Notes under the pieces: generated by a model | What the model saw: only the letters and a program-made list of their open reading frames with translations | Databases searched by the model: none | What the model was told of the DNA's origin: nothing | Part shown: positions 1 through 9,728 of the stretch, piece after piece | Layout of the letters: each line of letters starts with the position of its first letter | Numbering within the stretch: position 1 is the first letter of the stretch | Translations under genes and position numbers: made by a program | DNA from: Ascarosepion bandense | Lineage: Eukaryota; Mollusca; Cephalopoda; Sepiida; Sepiidae | Assembly (NCBI GenBank): GCA_037127315.1 | Contig: JBBBDQ010000350.1 | Location: forward strand, 4,243,501-4,307,500 | DNA length: 64,000 nt | Direction: 5' to 3'

Positions 1-2
1 AG

Positions 3-222
3 GTAATTACTGGCACAAAACACCCGGAGTTACAGAAACTTCTGCTGTCGAAAAGCATGGATATTCCGCTTCGAGAAGTCCTAAATTGTGGACGATTGCA
101 CGAAGCATCCCTCAACCACATGAAGCAAATGGCTGAAATTGGAGGCGACCGACAAGAAATAAACGTAATAAAAAAAAAGCCAGTGTCGACGGTGTGGAAC
201 CACACACCAAAAAGAAAAATGC
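3..222 (+). pseudogene. Gag C-terminal fragment of the gypsy element
   Basis: The frame starting at base 3 reads a stretch with GTKHPELQKLLL and a helical segment ending in EINVIKKK. It aligns by eye with the - strand Gag at 3003-3914 (MGT-LL-S-D-L spacing), just upstream of where the zinc knuckles should be. The knuckle region (about 180-220) is garbled: the expected cysteines are absent and the frame is lost. This is a relic joined to pol by deletion. Confidence 0.6.
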
Positions 223-2424
223 CCAGGTACCATTGGACTCATTGATGACGTTATTATATTTGGAAAGACGAAAGAAGAGCATGATAGCAACCTACACAGG
301 CTTATGGAAGTGGCTCAAACTGAAGGATTATGTTTTAACAGCGAAAAATGTGCAATCGACCAAAAGCATATTAATTTTTTTGGCGCAATGTACGACAAGG
401 ACGGCATAAAACCAGATCCTAATAAAGTAGAAGCGATAAAGCAACTACCAAGCCCTACTAATGTCACAGAGCTGCAAAAAGTATTGGGAATCATCACGTA
501 CTTAGCACCCTTCATCCCACATCTATCCGACCTAACTGCACCCCTGAGAGATCTGTTAAAGAAGGAATCAGACTACCAGTGGACTACCAGTCACCAGAAG
601 GCAATGCAAAAAATTAAGGACGTGATATGCAAAGAAATGTCACTCACCTATTTTGACCCGTCCAAAGATACAAGCCTACAAGTAGACGCCTCAAACAAGG
701 GTATAGGTGCAGTCCTCTTGCAAGAAGGAAAGCCCATTGCGTTTGCATCGAAAGCTCTAACAGAAACAGAGCAGAGATATGCCAATATAGAGAGAGAGCT
801 GCTAGCGGTTGTGTTTGGCTGTGAACGCTTCAAGACATACCTGTATGGGAGCAAATTCCAAGTAGAAAGCGATCACAAGCCACTGGAAATGATCAGCCTG
901 AAGAATCTAGTCGCAGCTCCACCTCGTTTGCAACGCATGCTGCTGCGCCTCCAGGAATACGACCTAACCATCGTATATTGCCCAGGCAAGGATATGACCC
1001 TGGCAGATGGATTCTCCCGGCTACCAAACAAAAAGGCCAAAGAGGAAATCAACCTCAACATAAGAGTAGACTTCGTGCAATTTTCAGCAGAAAAACTATC
1101 ACAGATAAAACTCGCAACACAAGCGGACCCCATACTCTGCGAGCTGAAAGAAACCATCGTACAAGGTTGGCCCGACACCTTCAGGGAAATCAACAAAAAT
1201 CTACGCCCTTACTGGTCCTACAGAGATGAGCTGGCTATAGAAAATGGAATTCTCATGAAGAGCGGCCAAATAATTATACCCGAAGTCATGCAACCTGAAA
1301 TCCTGCAAAAAATCCATTACGGCCATCAGGGAATGGAAAAATGCAAACTCCGAGCAAAAAGCTGCGTTTTCTGGCACAACATCAACAAGAACATAGATGA
1401 TGTTGTACAACAATGTGCCATATGTCAACAAACTCAAAAGGCACAGAGTGCAGAACCAATGATGCCACACGAGATCCCAGTGAGGCCATGGCAAATAGTA
1501 GCCACAGATCTTTTTCACAGTGAAGGACGCAATTACCTGCTAATGGTGGACTATTATTCCAAGTTCCCATTTGTGAGGAAGGTAAAGGAATTCTCCAGCC
1601 AGGAAGTAATTAGACTAATTAAACAAATCTTTGGAGAACAAGGGATCCCGGAGAGAGTTATTAGTGACAATGGTCCGCACTACAACTCTAGCTTATTCAA
1701 GCAATTTGCAAAGGAATGGGGATTTAAACACCTCACATCATCCCCTAGATATCCTCAATCCAATGGACTAGCAGAACGCTGCATACAAGCCGTTAAATCT
1801 GCAATGCAAAAAGCGGCCTCAAGCAACCGAGACCTAGATATGGTATTGCTGTGTTTACGGTCAACCCCCATTGACCATGCAATTCCATCCCCGGGTGAAT
1901 TGCTATGGAACAGAAAACTCGTAGGCAACTTACCCATGAAATGTCCCAACAATTCGACCCAAAAAGAAGAAATAGCATTGCGCCTATATAAAAGGCAATC
2001 ATACCAAAAAAATCGATACGATCAGCACGCCAAAGTGCTGCCAGAATTACATGAAGGACAACCTGTTCGTGTATATGATCCGGACTCCAGCAAATGGTCC
2101 CCTGCTGTCGTCACACAGAGATGCGTCGAACCACGATCATACACGGTGCAGACTACATCAGGAAAGTCTCTTCGTAGAAACCGTAGACATCTAAGGACAG
2201 ATAAGTCTACAACGAAGTCGACCCCAGAATCAAATGACGAACCATCAATCAGTATACCAATGGATCGCATGGAAGATACCAACACCACAACATCTAATAG
2301 TAGACCCATCACAGAAACACCACACAAAACACCAAACACTCATCCCGGAACTCATAAAACACCCAGATCTGGTCGAATAATCAGACCACCCAAGAGATAT
2401 AGCTATGATGAAAACAGCCCTTAA
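223..2424 (+). CDS. Gypsy Pol fragment: RT thumb/connection, RNase H, integrase
   Basis: The frame is open from about 223; its first ATG is at 304, giving a 706-aa product. Numbering from that ATG, RNase H has D128, E165 and D190 (VDAS, ERELL, SDHKPLE). Integrase has the H338/H341/C371/C374 zinc site and a D402, D455, E491 triad with 35 residues between the last two, as expected for retroviral-type integrases. The C-terminus is a polar Thr/Pro/Ser-rich tail. Upstream of the ATG the frame reads LIDDVIIFG, the RT active-site strand with the usual Tyr lost at the deletion junction, so RT cannot be functional. No stops interrupt the frame, which suggests a fairly recent insertion or mobilisation in trans. 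It is part of a retrotransposon, not a host gene. Confidence 0.88.
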   Translation, partial: PGTIGLIDDVIIFGKTKEEHDSNLHRLMEVAQTEGLCFNSEKCAIDQKHINFFGAMYDKDGIKPDPNKVEAIKQLPSPTNVTELQKVLGIITYLAPFIPHLSDLTAPLRDLLKKESDYQWTTSHQKAMQKIKDVICKEMSLTYFDPSKDTSLQVDASNKGIGAVLLQEGKPIAFASKALTETEQRYANIERELLAVVFGCERFKTYLYGSKFQVESDHKPLEMISLKNLVAAPPRLQRMLLRLQEYDLTIVYCPGKDMTLADGFSRLPNKKAKEEINLNIRVDFVQFSAEKLSQIKLATQADPILCELKETIVQGWPDTFREINKNLRPYWSYRDELAIENGILMKSGQIIIPEVMQPEILQKIHYGHQGMEKCKLRAKSCVFWHNINKNIDDVVQQCAICQQTQKAQSAEPMMPHEIPVRPWQIVATDLFHSEGRNYLLMVDYYSKFPFVRKVKEFSSQEVIRLIKQIFGEQGIPERVISDNGPHYNSSLFKQFAKEWGFKHLTSSPRYPQSNGLAERCIQAVKSAMQKAASSNRDLDMVLLCLRSTPIDHAIPSPGELLWNRKLVGNLPMKCPNNSTQKEEIALRLYKRQSYQKNRYDQHAKVLPELHEGQPVRVYDPDSSKWSPAVVTQRCVEPRSYTVQTTSGKSLRRNRRHLRTDKSTTKSTPESNDEPSISIPMDRMEDTNTTTSNSRPITETPHKTPNTHPGTHKTPRSGRIIRPPKRYSYDENSP

Positions 2425-2514
2425 TTGGACAATTACACTACTGCATATAGTGTCACAGTTCCTGTGTTTTGACTGTTTGTTTTTTCTGTATGTTCCTTTT
2501 TAGAGGAAGGGGGA

Positions 2515-2681
2515 TGTCATAATATGAGTTATCTCCCATAGATAAGTCCTCTCTAATAAAAAAGATAAAAGTTTAGGTACTTCCGCCCCACGGCACTTCA
2601 GTAATAAAATGGTTAGGTTAAAAACCTTACCCTGCCTTCTGTGTCAGTTCTTAATGTTCCATCCGTTTTAATCCAAGTACA
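2515..2681 (+). repeat. 3' LTR of the gypsy element, preceded by polypurine tract
   Basis: The purine tract AGAGGAAGGGGGA (2502-2514) is followed directly by TGTCATAATATGAG, a normal LTR start. AATAAA-like signals occur near 2555 and 2604. The end is placed at TACA (2681) by the TG...CA rule; without the 5' LTR the length (about 167 bp) is approximate. Confidence 0.55.
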
Positions 2682-3002
2682 AAGAATACTATTTCGGGGG
2701 GGGGGGGTGATGTGGGGACAAAAAATAAAAAGGACCGGAAAGGGGTAATCTGCCCTTGGACAGTGTAGGATTGAGAGTGAGCCTTTGGACAAGGAGGTGA
2801 ACGGTAGCGTTGAAAATTTCCAACATTGAGTTGAGCTACAAGAACACTAATTCCACCACCTTTTGGTGAGTCTTATAAACTCTAAATATTTCCGATTGAT
2901 GTAAATGTTTTTGTCTTATATTCGTTGACTATTTGGCCTGTAATAAATGTGTAAATGTACCTTGGGTTTAGTTTCTTTTCATGTTGTTTTAGTTTTAACA
3001 AC
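2682..3002. other. Intergenic stretch with poly-G run
   Basis: No gene is seen. A run of 12 G lies at 2696-2707. AATAAA occurs near 2942. The segment separates two gypsy relics of opposite orientation. Confidence 0.4.
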
Positions 3003-3914
3003 TTACTTTAGAACTAACAGAGCTTTCTTGCCTCCTAAGGGGGATACATGGATGTCTGTGTAGTAGTGTTTGCGGTCTGACAAAGGGTCCAAGGCATAGA
3101 TGCTTTCATCACTGCTGGCAGGTTCGTCGTTTATGTAACGGACCTTTGCATGTGCTGATGGTTTATTGTTTGACCGTGGTGGATGCGCTTTGGATTGGCA
3201 CATCCTTGCAACGTGGTTACGCTTTAGGCAGATTGCGCAGGTTAATCCATAGTAGGCCTGACATTTGCCTTTGTCATGGCTTAATCCACAGAATTTGCAG
3301 TCCTTGATATGCTCCCGTCTCTGTTTTCTTTTTTCTACCTTTTGGGCATAATGCACTGTTTCTGTTGTGTTTCTGCTGCCTATCATGTCGACTTGTTTGT
3401 CCCTTTGTTCAGTGCTCCGACATATATCAATTGTCCGGTCTAATGTTAGATCTGATTCACTGAGGAGTCTGGTCTGTATTTTCTTTTTATTTGTTCCCAT
3501 CACTATCCGCTCGCGGAGTAATTCGTCTTCCAACGTGATGTATCTGCACGTTTTTATCAATTTCCTCAGCTTGTTCAAATAGGAATCAAAACGTTCGCCT
3601 ATTTCCTTGGTCGCATGAATTAAATACGTAGCGTTCGTATGTCGTATTTAATTTAGGTTCGAAATAGTCGGATAATTTTTTATGATGGAGTTGATGTCCG
3701 CACGTTCCTCCTCTGTCATGGGCAGAATTTTTATAATTTTTAGGCATTCCTTGCCAACGATAGAAAGAAAAGTTCCTACCTGGACTTTAGCCGGTTTGGT
3801 ATCAATGCGTGTACCGTCTGCGTAGTTCGTCCATGAGAGTTTAAATATGGACCAGTTCTCTCTCAAATCGCTGTCCATGTCCATTTTTTCCGGTGGTGGG
3901 ATGGGGTAAGCCAT
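3003..3914 (-). pseudogene. Gypsy Gag with two CCHC knuckles, one in-frame stop
   Basis: The - strand frame from ATG 3914 to the stop at 3003 is one reading frame of 303 codons, interrupted only by a TAA at 3650-3648. The N-terminal part (MAYPIPPPEKMDM..., NWSIFKLSW, GKECLKI) and the middle (DELLRERIVMGT) are typical of Mag-like gypsy capsids. Two zinc knuckles follow: CKFCGLSHDKGKC (C-x2-C-x3-H-x4-C, slightly short) and CAICLKRNHVARMC (canonical C-x2-C-x4-H-x4-C). The C-terminus (ALLVLK) ends where Gag-Pol would continue into protease. Confidence 0.8.
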
Positions 3915-4112
3915 TATTCCGAAGTATTATATCTGATTTGTGCCGTGTAATGACCCGATCCGACTTCTGTGTTTTGTGTGTACACGTGGTGTCCGAGAAG
4001 TAGTTGGATTAGTTTTCCGGTGCGTATACGCTATTTCAGTTATTTTCCGATGAAAGGTGTGTTTATCCGAGGTGTGGAGAGATGACTTCGCCGAAAGTAG
4101 AAAAAAAATCCC

Positions 4113-4124
4113 ACTCTGATACCA
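4113..4124 (-). other. Primer-binding site of the - strand gypsy element
   Basis: On the - strand this reads TGGTATCAGAGT directly after the LTR. TGGT is the complement of a tRNA 3' CCA end. The motif resembles the TGGTATCAGAG class usually assigned to initiator-Met tRNA in plant elements; which tRNA fits in this animal is unknown. Confidence 0.55.
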
Positions 4125-4311
4125 TGTTTTGGCGCTGATGGCGAGCGATAATGAATAACACGTGAACACACTAGCTATCTAGTAAAGGAAATGTCTGTAT
4201 TGTTTATCTAAGGGAGGTAAGCCTACAGAGCTGGCCTCACTTTCATGGGGCCATTTCGTATCCATGTTTTCGGAGCTATATACAATGTATAGCTCCAAAA
4301 ACATCATAACA
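4125..4311 (-). repeat. 5' LTR of the - strand gypsy element
   Basis: The 187-bp segment reads TGTTATGATG... to ...GCCAAAACA on the - strand (TG...CA) and abuts the PBS. It holds a 13-bp hairpin-like pair around 4271-4297 (GGAGCTATA / TATAGCTCC). A second copy of the terminal motif (CATAACA at 4314-4320) makes the outer end ambiguous by 9 bp. Confidence 0.6.
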
Positions 4312-4320
4312 ATCATAACA

Positions 4321-5037
4321 TGGTCATAGCAAGATTTTTTCAGTTTCATTATTAGGCATTCATCTGCTAATTTTGGGGAATCTAGTCATATTGTGTAGAT
4401 AAATAATCTGCAGACAAATTCATAAAGTGGCACCAGTATGACCAAAAAAAGAAATGCTTTTTGCCAATTTTCTGTTGTTGGGTAGCACGTTAATTTCTTT
4501 AATATTGCTATGTTGCACTCACTGTAAATGTAGTTTGTTTTTCACAATTGTTTTTGTTTATTTATTTTCTGGACAAATACATTATTCAAAAAAATAGTCT
4601 GCAGTTCATATTATAACACTTTCTGAAAAAAATAAATAATTTTTTCTAGATGTTAATTTTACAATGAAATCCTTTTATTTTTCTATTTATCTGTGGGAAA
4701 AATATTTGCAACCATGTTTGCTAAAAATATAATCAAACCCCAAAATAACTTCATATGTACCAAAAAAAGTAATAAATCATGTATCCGCATTCCGATTGGG
4801 ACCACTCTTTTAAAGAAGTACCATCTGTTTTTTTGTTCGATTTTAAACCCTAGTATATTTATTTTTTAGATTTTATAATTTATGATTAATGAAAGAAAAA
4901 GATAACAAAATAAATGAGGAAATGAAAAAAATAAGAATAAGTATTAAAAAAAAATTAAAATGTAATCCTGAAAAAATATTTTCCCATTATTATTTTTGAT
5001 TTTTCATTTGATTTCATAAAAATCCCCATTAAAGGGG
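4321..5037. other. AT-rich sequence without recognisable gene
   Basis: Very AT-rich with A and T homopolymers. A - strand AATAAA lies near 4675 and could serve the candidate small gene to its right. Nothing else is identified. Confidence 0.3.
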
Positions 5038-6120
5038 TCATGTTCTTCGGACTTTCCTCATCTTTCTGCGGATGAAAAGAAAAAAAATGCTTACCTAATA
5101 AAAACAAAGGTAAATTAAACAAAACTTACTGAAATTAAATATAACAAAACTTTTTAAAAACAAAATTATTTGTCAAATATTTTTCATCGATTTGTGCTTA
5201 ATATTGTTTTTCATTCTCTAGCAACCAATTTTAAATAAAAAAATATTGAATTTACAAACCTTATGTTCGAAAAACCTTTAATGTCTGATGATAATATTCC
5301 AACTAAAGCGCAATTAATATTTTCGTCGTTATGCAGAAAAATGACAATTTAATAAAAATAATTAAAATAAAATAAAAAACCCTACCCTTTTTTTGTTTAA
5401 ATTTTTTCCAGTGGTTGAAACTCAAAAATCTGATATCATCACAAAACAAAAAAGAAAATAATCTTTTAATTAAACTTTAAAAACTTGAAATAAATGCTAC
5501 CACTTGGAACATAAATGAAAATCAATCCTAGTTTTACAATTAAAATATTCGTAAATTAAATTAGCAAAAATAATCTTCACAAAAAATTAAATAAAGAAAA
5601 ACAAAAACACGCGATTTAAGTTCTAAAATTAAAAACAAGTGCTTGAAATTTTGGTACTCTTTTCGCAAAAGTTCGCTATGTGAATGGAATTTAGGATAAT
5701 TTGATTATTAAATTATACTCATTCAAATCAGCTACACTACAGAGATAACAATTAAACAGAAAGTTTAAATTAGTCGATCAAAATAATTAACTTACCTTTG
5801 TTCAAACTTATTTCCAACAAATGCATTAAAAAATAAGTGCTTCGCTAAAATTATACTTGACGGCAGACAAAGTGCAAAGACCATTATGAGGCACCGAGCC
5901 TGAAACAAATAAACAGGGGTGAAGAAAATGACGACTTCCTTCATTAAAACAACAAGACAACATGCCTCGTCTGTTATCCGTTTGCAAACAAGAAAGGTTC
6001 GAGTAACTTCTCTATTTACACAGCGAACGTCATATACTTGTTTGTTCCACCTCACAATCAATCACTGACTTGCCGACTTACACACTGAAAAGTCGAGTGC
6101 CACGCGCGACGACTGTGTTT
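5038..6120 (-). CDS. Candidate three-exon microprotein gene, 38 aa
   Basis: Read on the - strand. A leader exon ends at 6082 before GTAAGT. The middle exon 5899-5796 is bounded by a TTTGTTTCAG acceptor and a GTAAGT donor. A terminal exon begins at 5065 after CATCCGCAG. Coding would run from ATG 5884 (CDS 5884-5796 joined to 5065-5038, phase 2). The 38-aa product has a hydrophobic N-terminal segment (MVFALCLPSSIILA) and a basic C-terminus (RKMRKVRRT). I do not recognise the family. The case rests on four splice signals and the joined reading frame; no codon-conservation or transcript evidence is available, and the setting is AT-rich, so chance is possible. Confidence 0.25.
5066..5795 (-). other. 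Putative intron of the small gene, AT-rich
   Basis: This holds only A/T-rich sequence between the GTAAGT donor (5795) and the CCGCAG acceptor (5066). No repeat or other reading frame was recognised. Confidence 0.25.
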
Positions 6121-6424
6121 GGGTATATTTTTTTTCGTTCTCCGCCAATTTCTGTTATTTTTGTTTTATAAAAAAAAAACATGTGGTACAGGGCCAAAAG
6201 AGGTGATGGTGGAAAGGATAGCCATCTTCTGTCTTGTCTTAAACTTAGTTAGCCACAATCACTGACCCAAGCAAATCACAATATTTCTCATACCAAGTCC
6301 AAAACAACACATTCTTACAACCACCCAAATACCTCAGATTCTCAATAAAGTCCGACGTGCAATTCTTGTCTCTGTGACGAGGCGAATAAAATAACAATTT
6401 TGAAAAAAAAAAATTCTCAGCCTT
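6121..6424. other. Intergenic, no gene seen
   Basis: Contains A/T runs and a possible + strand AATAAA (about 6344 and 6387). If the - strand small gene is real, its promoter should lie here; no clear TATA or initiator element was identified. Confidence 0.25.
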
Positions 6425-7950
6425 TTCTGTTGGGTTTCTCGAACAGATACTGAGAGCAATACACTGCGCCTCCTAGGCCTCACTTTCTCAGTCTCTCAGC
6501 TGATCTTAAGTGGAACGGCTACATTGAATTAATAGCTAAATGTACTGCTAAGAAGGTCAGGTCCCTGTGTAGGGCCAGGAAATTTTCTTCTGAATCTATA
6601 GCGGGTTATCTATTGTTTTCCCGTTAGTAGTGAAGGGTAGTTGTATACCGTTGCAGGTTAACGGAATTTGGCCTTGTGGTAGATAGACCACTATAAGCCA
6701 TAAAATGATTATAAAATCAAGAAAAGCAATTTGAGTAGAAAAATAACATTTTTATATATACACATATCAATTAATGTTTTTACAATTAAAGTAATAACTT
6801 GAATATAAGTCCAACGGAGGTTAAAATGTTCATGGCAAATAATAAGCTGAAAGAGAATAAATGCTTAGGAATGTAGGGAGCGTGTAAGTGAGGAATGTCT
6901 TTGATGCAGTCGCTCCTTAGGTCAGTAAGTAATTTTGAGACAGGAGAGAAGGAAAGAGGCAAGCGTAGTAGCCACCTGACTTAGGTCAAGGGGATATTGA
7001 TTACACTCTTCTCCTGGGGTCTGCCTGCTGGGGTCTGTCTGTATGCGCTTTTTATATCTGCTTTTTGGATCACAGCAGCTCGTTTGGGATTTCACACTTG
7101 AATTTGATTCTGGGCTTCCCATTGGCTGGTAAATAAAATTCGCGTAGGCTCGTGAAATGGAAATTTAATATTTAATTAATTTTTATTTTTCAACCGGAAC
7201 ATTTGCGCGAACCAGGATGCGGAACGACGACTTTTGGTCATTTGCTTTTTGTTCGTGAAAGTGCGAACATCCGCTCCCTCGCTTTTGCTCGGTCGGTATC
7301 ACCACAAATCTATCATGTACATTTACAAATCTACCATCGCCCGTGCATTAAATACTGCTGGTCGGGCGCCCCTGTTGTTCTCTCTGGGGTTCTCGACAAG
7401 ATCCAAAGAAGAATTTGTAATGTAGTCGATCCTAACCTGGTGGCCCGACTCCAGTTTCTTTCTTACCGACGAGGTGTGGCTGCCCTCTGTCTCTTTCACA
7501 AATACTTTCACGGATTCTGCTCCAACGAACTTAGCTCCTTGGTGCTCCCTCCCACTACGCTAATTTACTCGAACTACTAGACTGGCAATAAGGTTCCACC
7601 CTTTTACTGTAAAAACAATCAAGTGTAACAACAACGTCTACTCCAAGCTACTTTTCTCGCACTTCTCGCCTGTGGAACTCCCTTCCGAATTTTTGTTTCC
7701 TTGATAGCTACAATCTCCAAGAGTTTAAATGCAACGTCAACTGTCATCTCCTTGATTCCCATCCTTCTTCTCACTTTACACTTTGCTCTCACGCAGCTCT
7801 CTTTACACCAATGTACCCGTCCTTCTCTTATCCATTCTCCGACACCTACTGTGACCTGTTCTCCTCCCTCTCTTCCCTCTCTTACTATGTAACCTCCTGT
7901 ACTCCAGTGGCAATTGTGCCTTGCTTGGGGTGAGACAATTAAAAAGAAGT
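6425..7950 (+). mobile_element. Jockey/CR1-like LINE 3' half, split by an LTR-like insertion
   Basis: 6425-6596 and 7307-7950 are the two halves of one LINE copy. The first matches the segment LSADLKWN...CRARK of the longer copy at 32430-34172. The second continues with IYKST...RICNV and the 3'-UTR end CTTGCTTGGGGTGA near 7921. Both halves are frameshifted. The element at 6597-7306 separates them, and AATC flanks it on both sides. Confidence 0.75.
6597..7306 (-). mobile_element. LTR-like element family L1, copy 1
   Basis: A 710-bp unit, shared with 14608-15322 and (inverted) 56926-57636. On the - strand it starts TGTGGTGATACC and ends GCTATA. AATC flanks both ends; the match extends to AATCTAT because TAT follows by chance or belongs to the duplication. 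A TATA-like box with the promoter order of an LTR is clear in copy 3. It has no coding capacity. A solo LTR is most likely; a non-autonomous DNA element is the alternative. Confidence 0.6.
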
Positions 7951-7959
7951 TCACACAAA

Positions 7960-8241
7960 TCTAAACTTATTTATAAATGGAACTTTGTCTGTGTGTGTGT
8001 GTCTGTGTGTCTGTTACCTATAGACTCCGAAACGGCCGAACCGATTTTCTTGAAAATTTACACAGTTTTACTATAAGCGTCTGCGAGTGTTCTTAGCTAG
8101 GTTTTGTGTCGAGGTACCCCCTATAAATATCGAAAATCTATAATGGAAAAAATCGGGTTATAGAAGGAGTGGTCCGATTTTAATCAAATTTGATACACTC
8201 ATAGACAAATACACAAGAAACGATATTCAGAAGTTTCAAGG
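7960..8241 (+). mobile_element. Helitron 5' end fragment (H1)
   Basis: Begins TCTAAACTTATTTATAA after an A, followed by a GT-rich tract and the family signature CTATAGACTCCGAAACGG, then runs through TCGAGGTACCCCC to CAGAAGTTTCAAGG. The 3' hairpin and CTAG end are missing; LINE sequence takes over at about 8242. Confidence 0.7.
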
Positions 8242-8251
8242 GTCTCTTCTA

Positions 8252-9491
8252 TTAGGTTTTCCCAAAAGTTCGTAAACACTTGCAAAAAATTGAATTTTTA
8301 TGCAATTTATAGTGATCTTCATCTTTGTATTCCAGATGGCAATTGATAAAATTGAGCTGCGAGTTTTGATTCGTTACTGCTGGAAGCGAGGCCTTTCAAC
8401 CAGAAAAGCTGCAGAAGAGATCTGTGCTGCCGAAGGTGAAGGGACATATGCATATACGGCGATCTCAAAGTGATACAAGCGTTTCGATTCTGGCGACATG
8501 AGTCTTGAAAATAAACCTTATTCGGGACGGCCGTTAAAGTTGGATGATGGAGACTTGCAAACCGGGTTGGACATTGCGCCTACATCGAGCACTCGAGAAT
8601 TGGTTGATGAGCTTGGAGTTGGCAAATCGACAATTCACCGACATTTGAAGCAACTTGATTTTGTTCACAAAAAGCCGCGCCAAGATCCGCATGAACTCAC
8701 CGAAGCACAAGCCAACAGACGAATTGAAATTTGTCGTCAATTGCTCAGCAATCCATTGGACGAGCTTTTTTGGAAGCGCATTGTGACATCCGACGAGAAA
8801 TGGGTCTATCTGGTCCAGCACAATTGAGACAAGCGATGAGTTCAGAAAGAGCAAGAGACACCGTCGGTTCCAAAACAAGATCGATTCGGCAAGAAAGTCA
8901 TGTTGTGCGTTTGGTAGAACTTTGAAGGAATCGTGCATTTTGAGTTGGTTCCGAATGGTCGTGCCATCAGTGCCGAATTTTACTATCAGCAACTTGAGCG
9001 GGTTTACGAAAAGTTGAAGCAAAAGTACCCAGTTCTGATCAACCGAAAGCGCGCTTTGATGCAGCAGTTCAATGCCAAGCCACACACCGCCAGGAAGACC
9101 AAAGATAAGTTTGAAGAGCTGGACGGCATTGAGGTTCTGCCACATCCAGCCTACAGTCCTGACTTAGCTCTATTAGATTACGGCCTTTTCCGCTCAATGA
9201 AACACTTTCTGAAGGGCCGCCGATTCGACTCGTTTGATGAAGTCGAGGAAGCGTGTCAAGAATTCTTTGATTCGAAGCTGGCTGAATGGTATTTTGACCA
9301 AATCCGAAAGCTTGCAGATCGATGGCAGAAAGTCTTGGAAAATGATGGTCTTTATTTTGAGCAATAATTTTTGTTGTTTTTGCGAGTAAAATTTACATTT
9401 TTTGCAAGTGTTTTCTGGTAACCTTAGATTACTTGGCGATTAAAATTTCAGTTTTTTGCAAGTGTTTACAAACTTTTGGGACAACCTAAAA
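8252..9491 (+). mobile_element. Tc1/mariner element with terminal inverted repeats
   Basis: The left end TTAGGTTTTCCCAAAAGTT and the right end AACTTTTGGGACAACCTAA are imperfect inverted repeats extending into TTGCAAGTGTTTAC-type subterminal sequence. TA at 8250-8251 and 9492-9493 is the target duplication. The element is about 1.24 kb, a normal mariner size, and sits inside LINE sequence. Confidence 0.88.
8336..9367 (+). pseudogene. Mariner transposase, decayed (four in-frame stops)
   Basis: One frame of 344 codons runs from ATG 8336 to TAA 9367, the usual mariner length (about 345 aa). An N-terminal helix-turn-helix region (RVLIRYCWKRGLSTRKAA; GRPLKL; STRELVDELGVGKSTIHRHL) precedes the catalytic part. 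The first catalytic Asp is in SDEKWV. The second, normally in a DNARPH motif, is replaced (QFNAKPHTA). The third is in SPDLALLDYGLF. Stops are at 8471, 8825, 8837 and 8915; the first and last replace Trp-type codons. The enzyme cannot be active. Confidence 0.88.
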
Positions 9492-9728
9492 TAAATATTT
9501 TCATGGCTTCTGCTCTGGCGAACTTGAGTCACTGGTGCCCTTTCCAAAAGAATTTACTCGGGCAACTAGACTGAGAACAAGGTCCCACACTTTTACTGTT
9601 AGATCAACCAAATGCTGGTTCATCTTTGTCTTCACTCTTTTCCTGCCTAAAACTTTAACTCTCTTATGTAGCCCCCTGCACATCAGTGGCAGTACCGCCT
9701 TGCTTAGGGTAAAATGATAAAAAAAAAG

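Larger units (their letters stand above)
1..2681 (+). mobile_element. Ty3/gypsy retrotransposon, 5'-truncated, internally deleted, with 3' LTR
   Basis: The order is a Gag fragment, a junction inside the RT active-site region, RNase H, integrase, a polypurine tract at 2502-2514 and an LTR. The 5' LTR lies outside the window. The gag frame (positions 3 to about 220) and the pol frame (from about 223) meet near 221-240, so protease and most of the RT palm are missing. The integrase looks intact. Gag and integrase features point to a Mag/K02A2.6-like Ty3/gypsy element; the subfamily is inferred by eye. Confidence 0.85.
3003..4311 (-). mobile_element. Ty3/gypsy retrotransposon remnant: 5' LTR, PBS, gag
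   Basis: Read on the - strand, the order is LTR (4311 to 4125), primer-binding site (4124-4113), untranslated leader, then gag (3914 to 3003). It stops where the protease DTG motif should begin; all of pol and the 3' LTR are missing. It is a different copy from the + strand element at 1-2681, and the LTR sequences differ. Confidence 0.8.
8242..9728 (+). mobile_element. Jockey/CR1-like LINE 3' fragment split by mariner
   Basis: 8242-8251 plus 9492-9728 join across the mariner to read CTCTTCTATAAATATTTT, as in the intact copy at 33705-33722. The fragment ends with the family 3' signature GCCTTGCTTAGGGTAAAATG and an A-run (9719-9728). Confidence 0.65.

Noticed and set aside
873..1518. - strand frames of about 105 aa opposite the integrase
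   Set aside because: Shadows of the + strand Pol frame.
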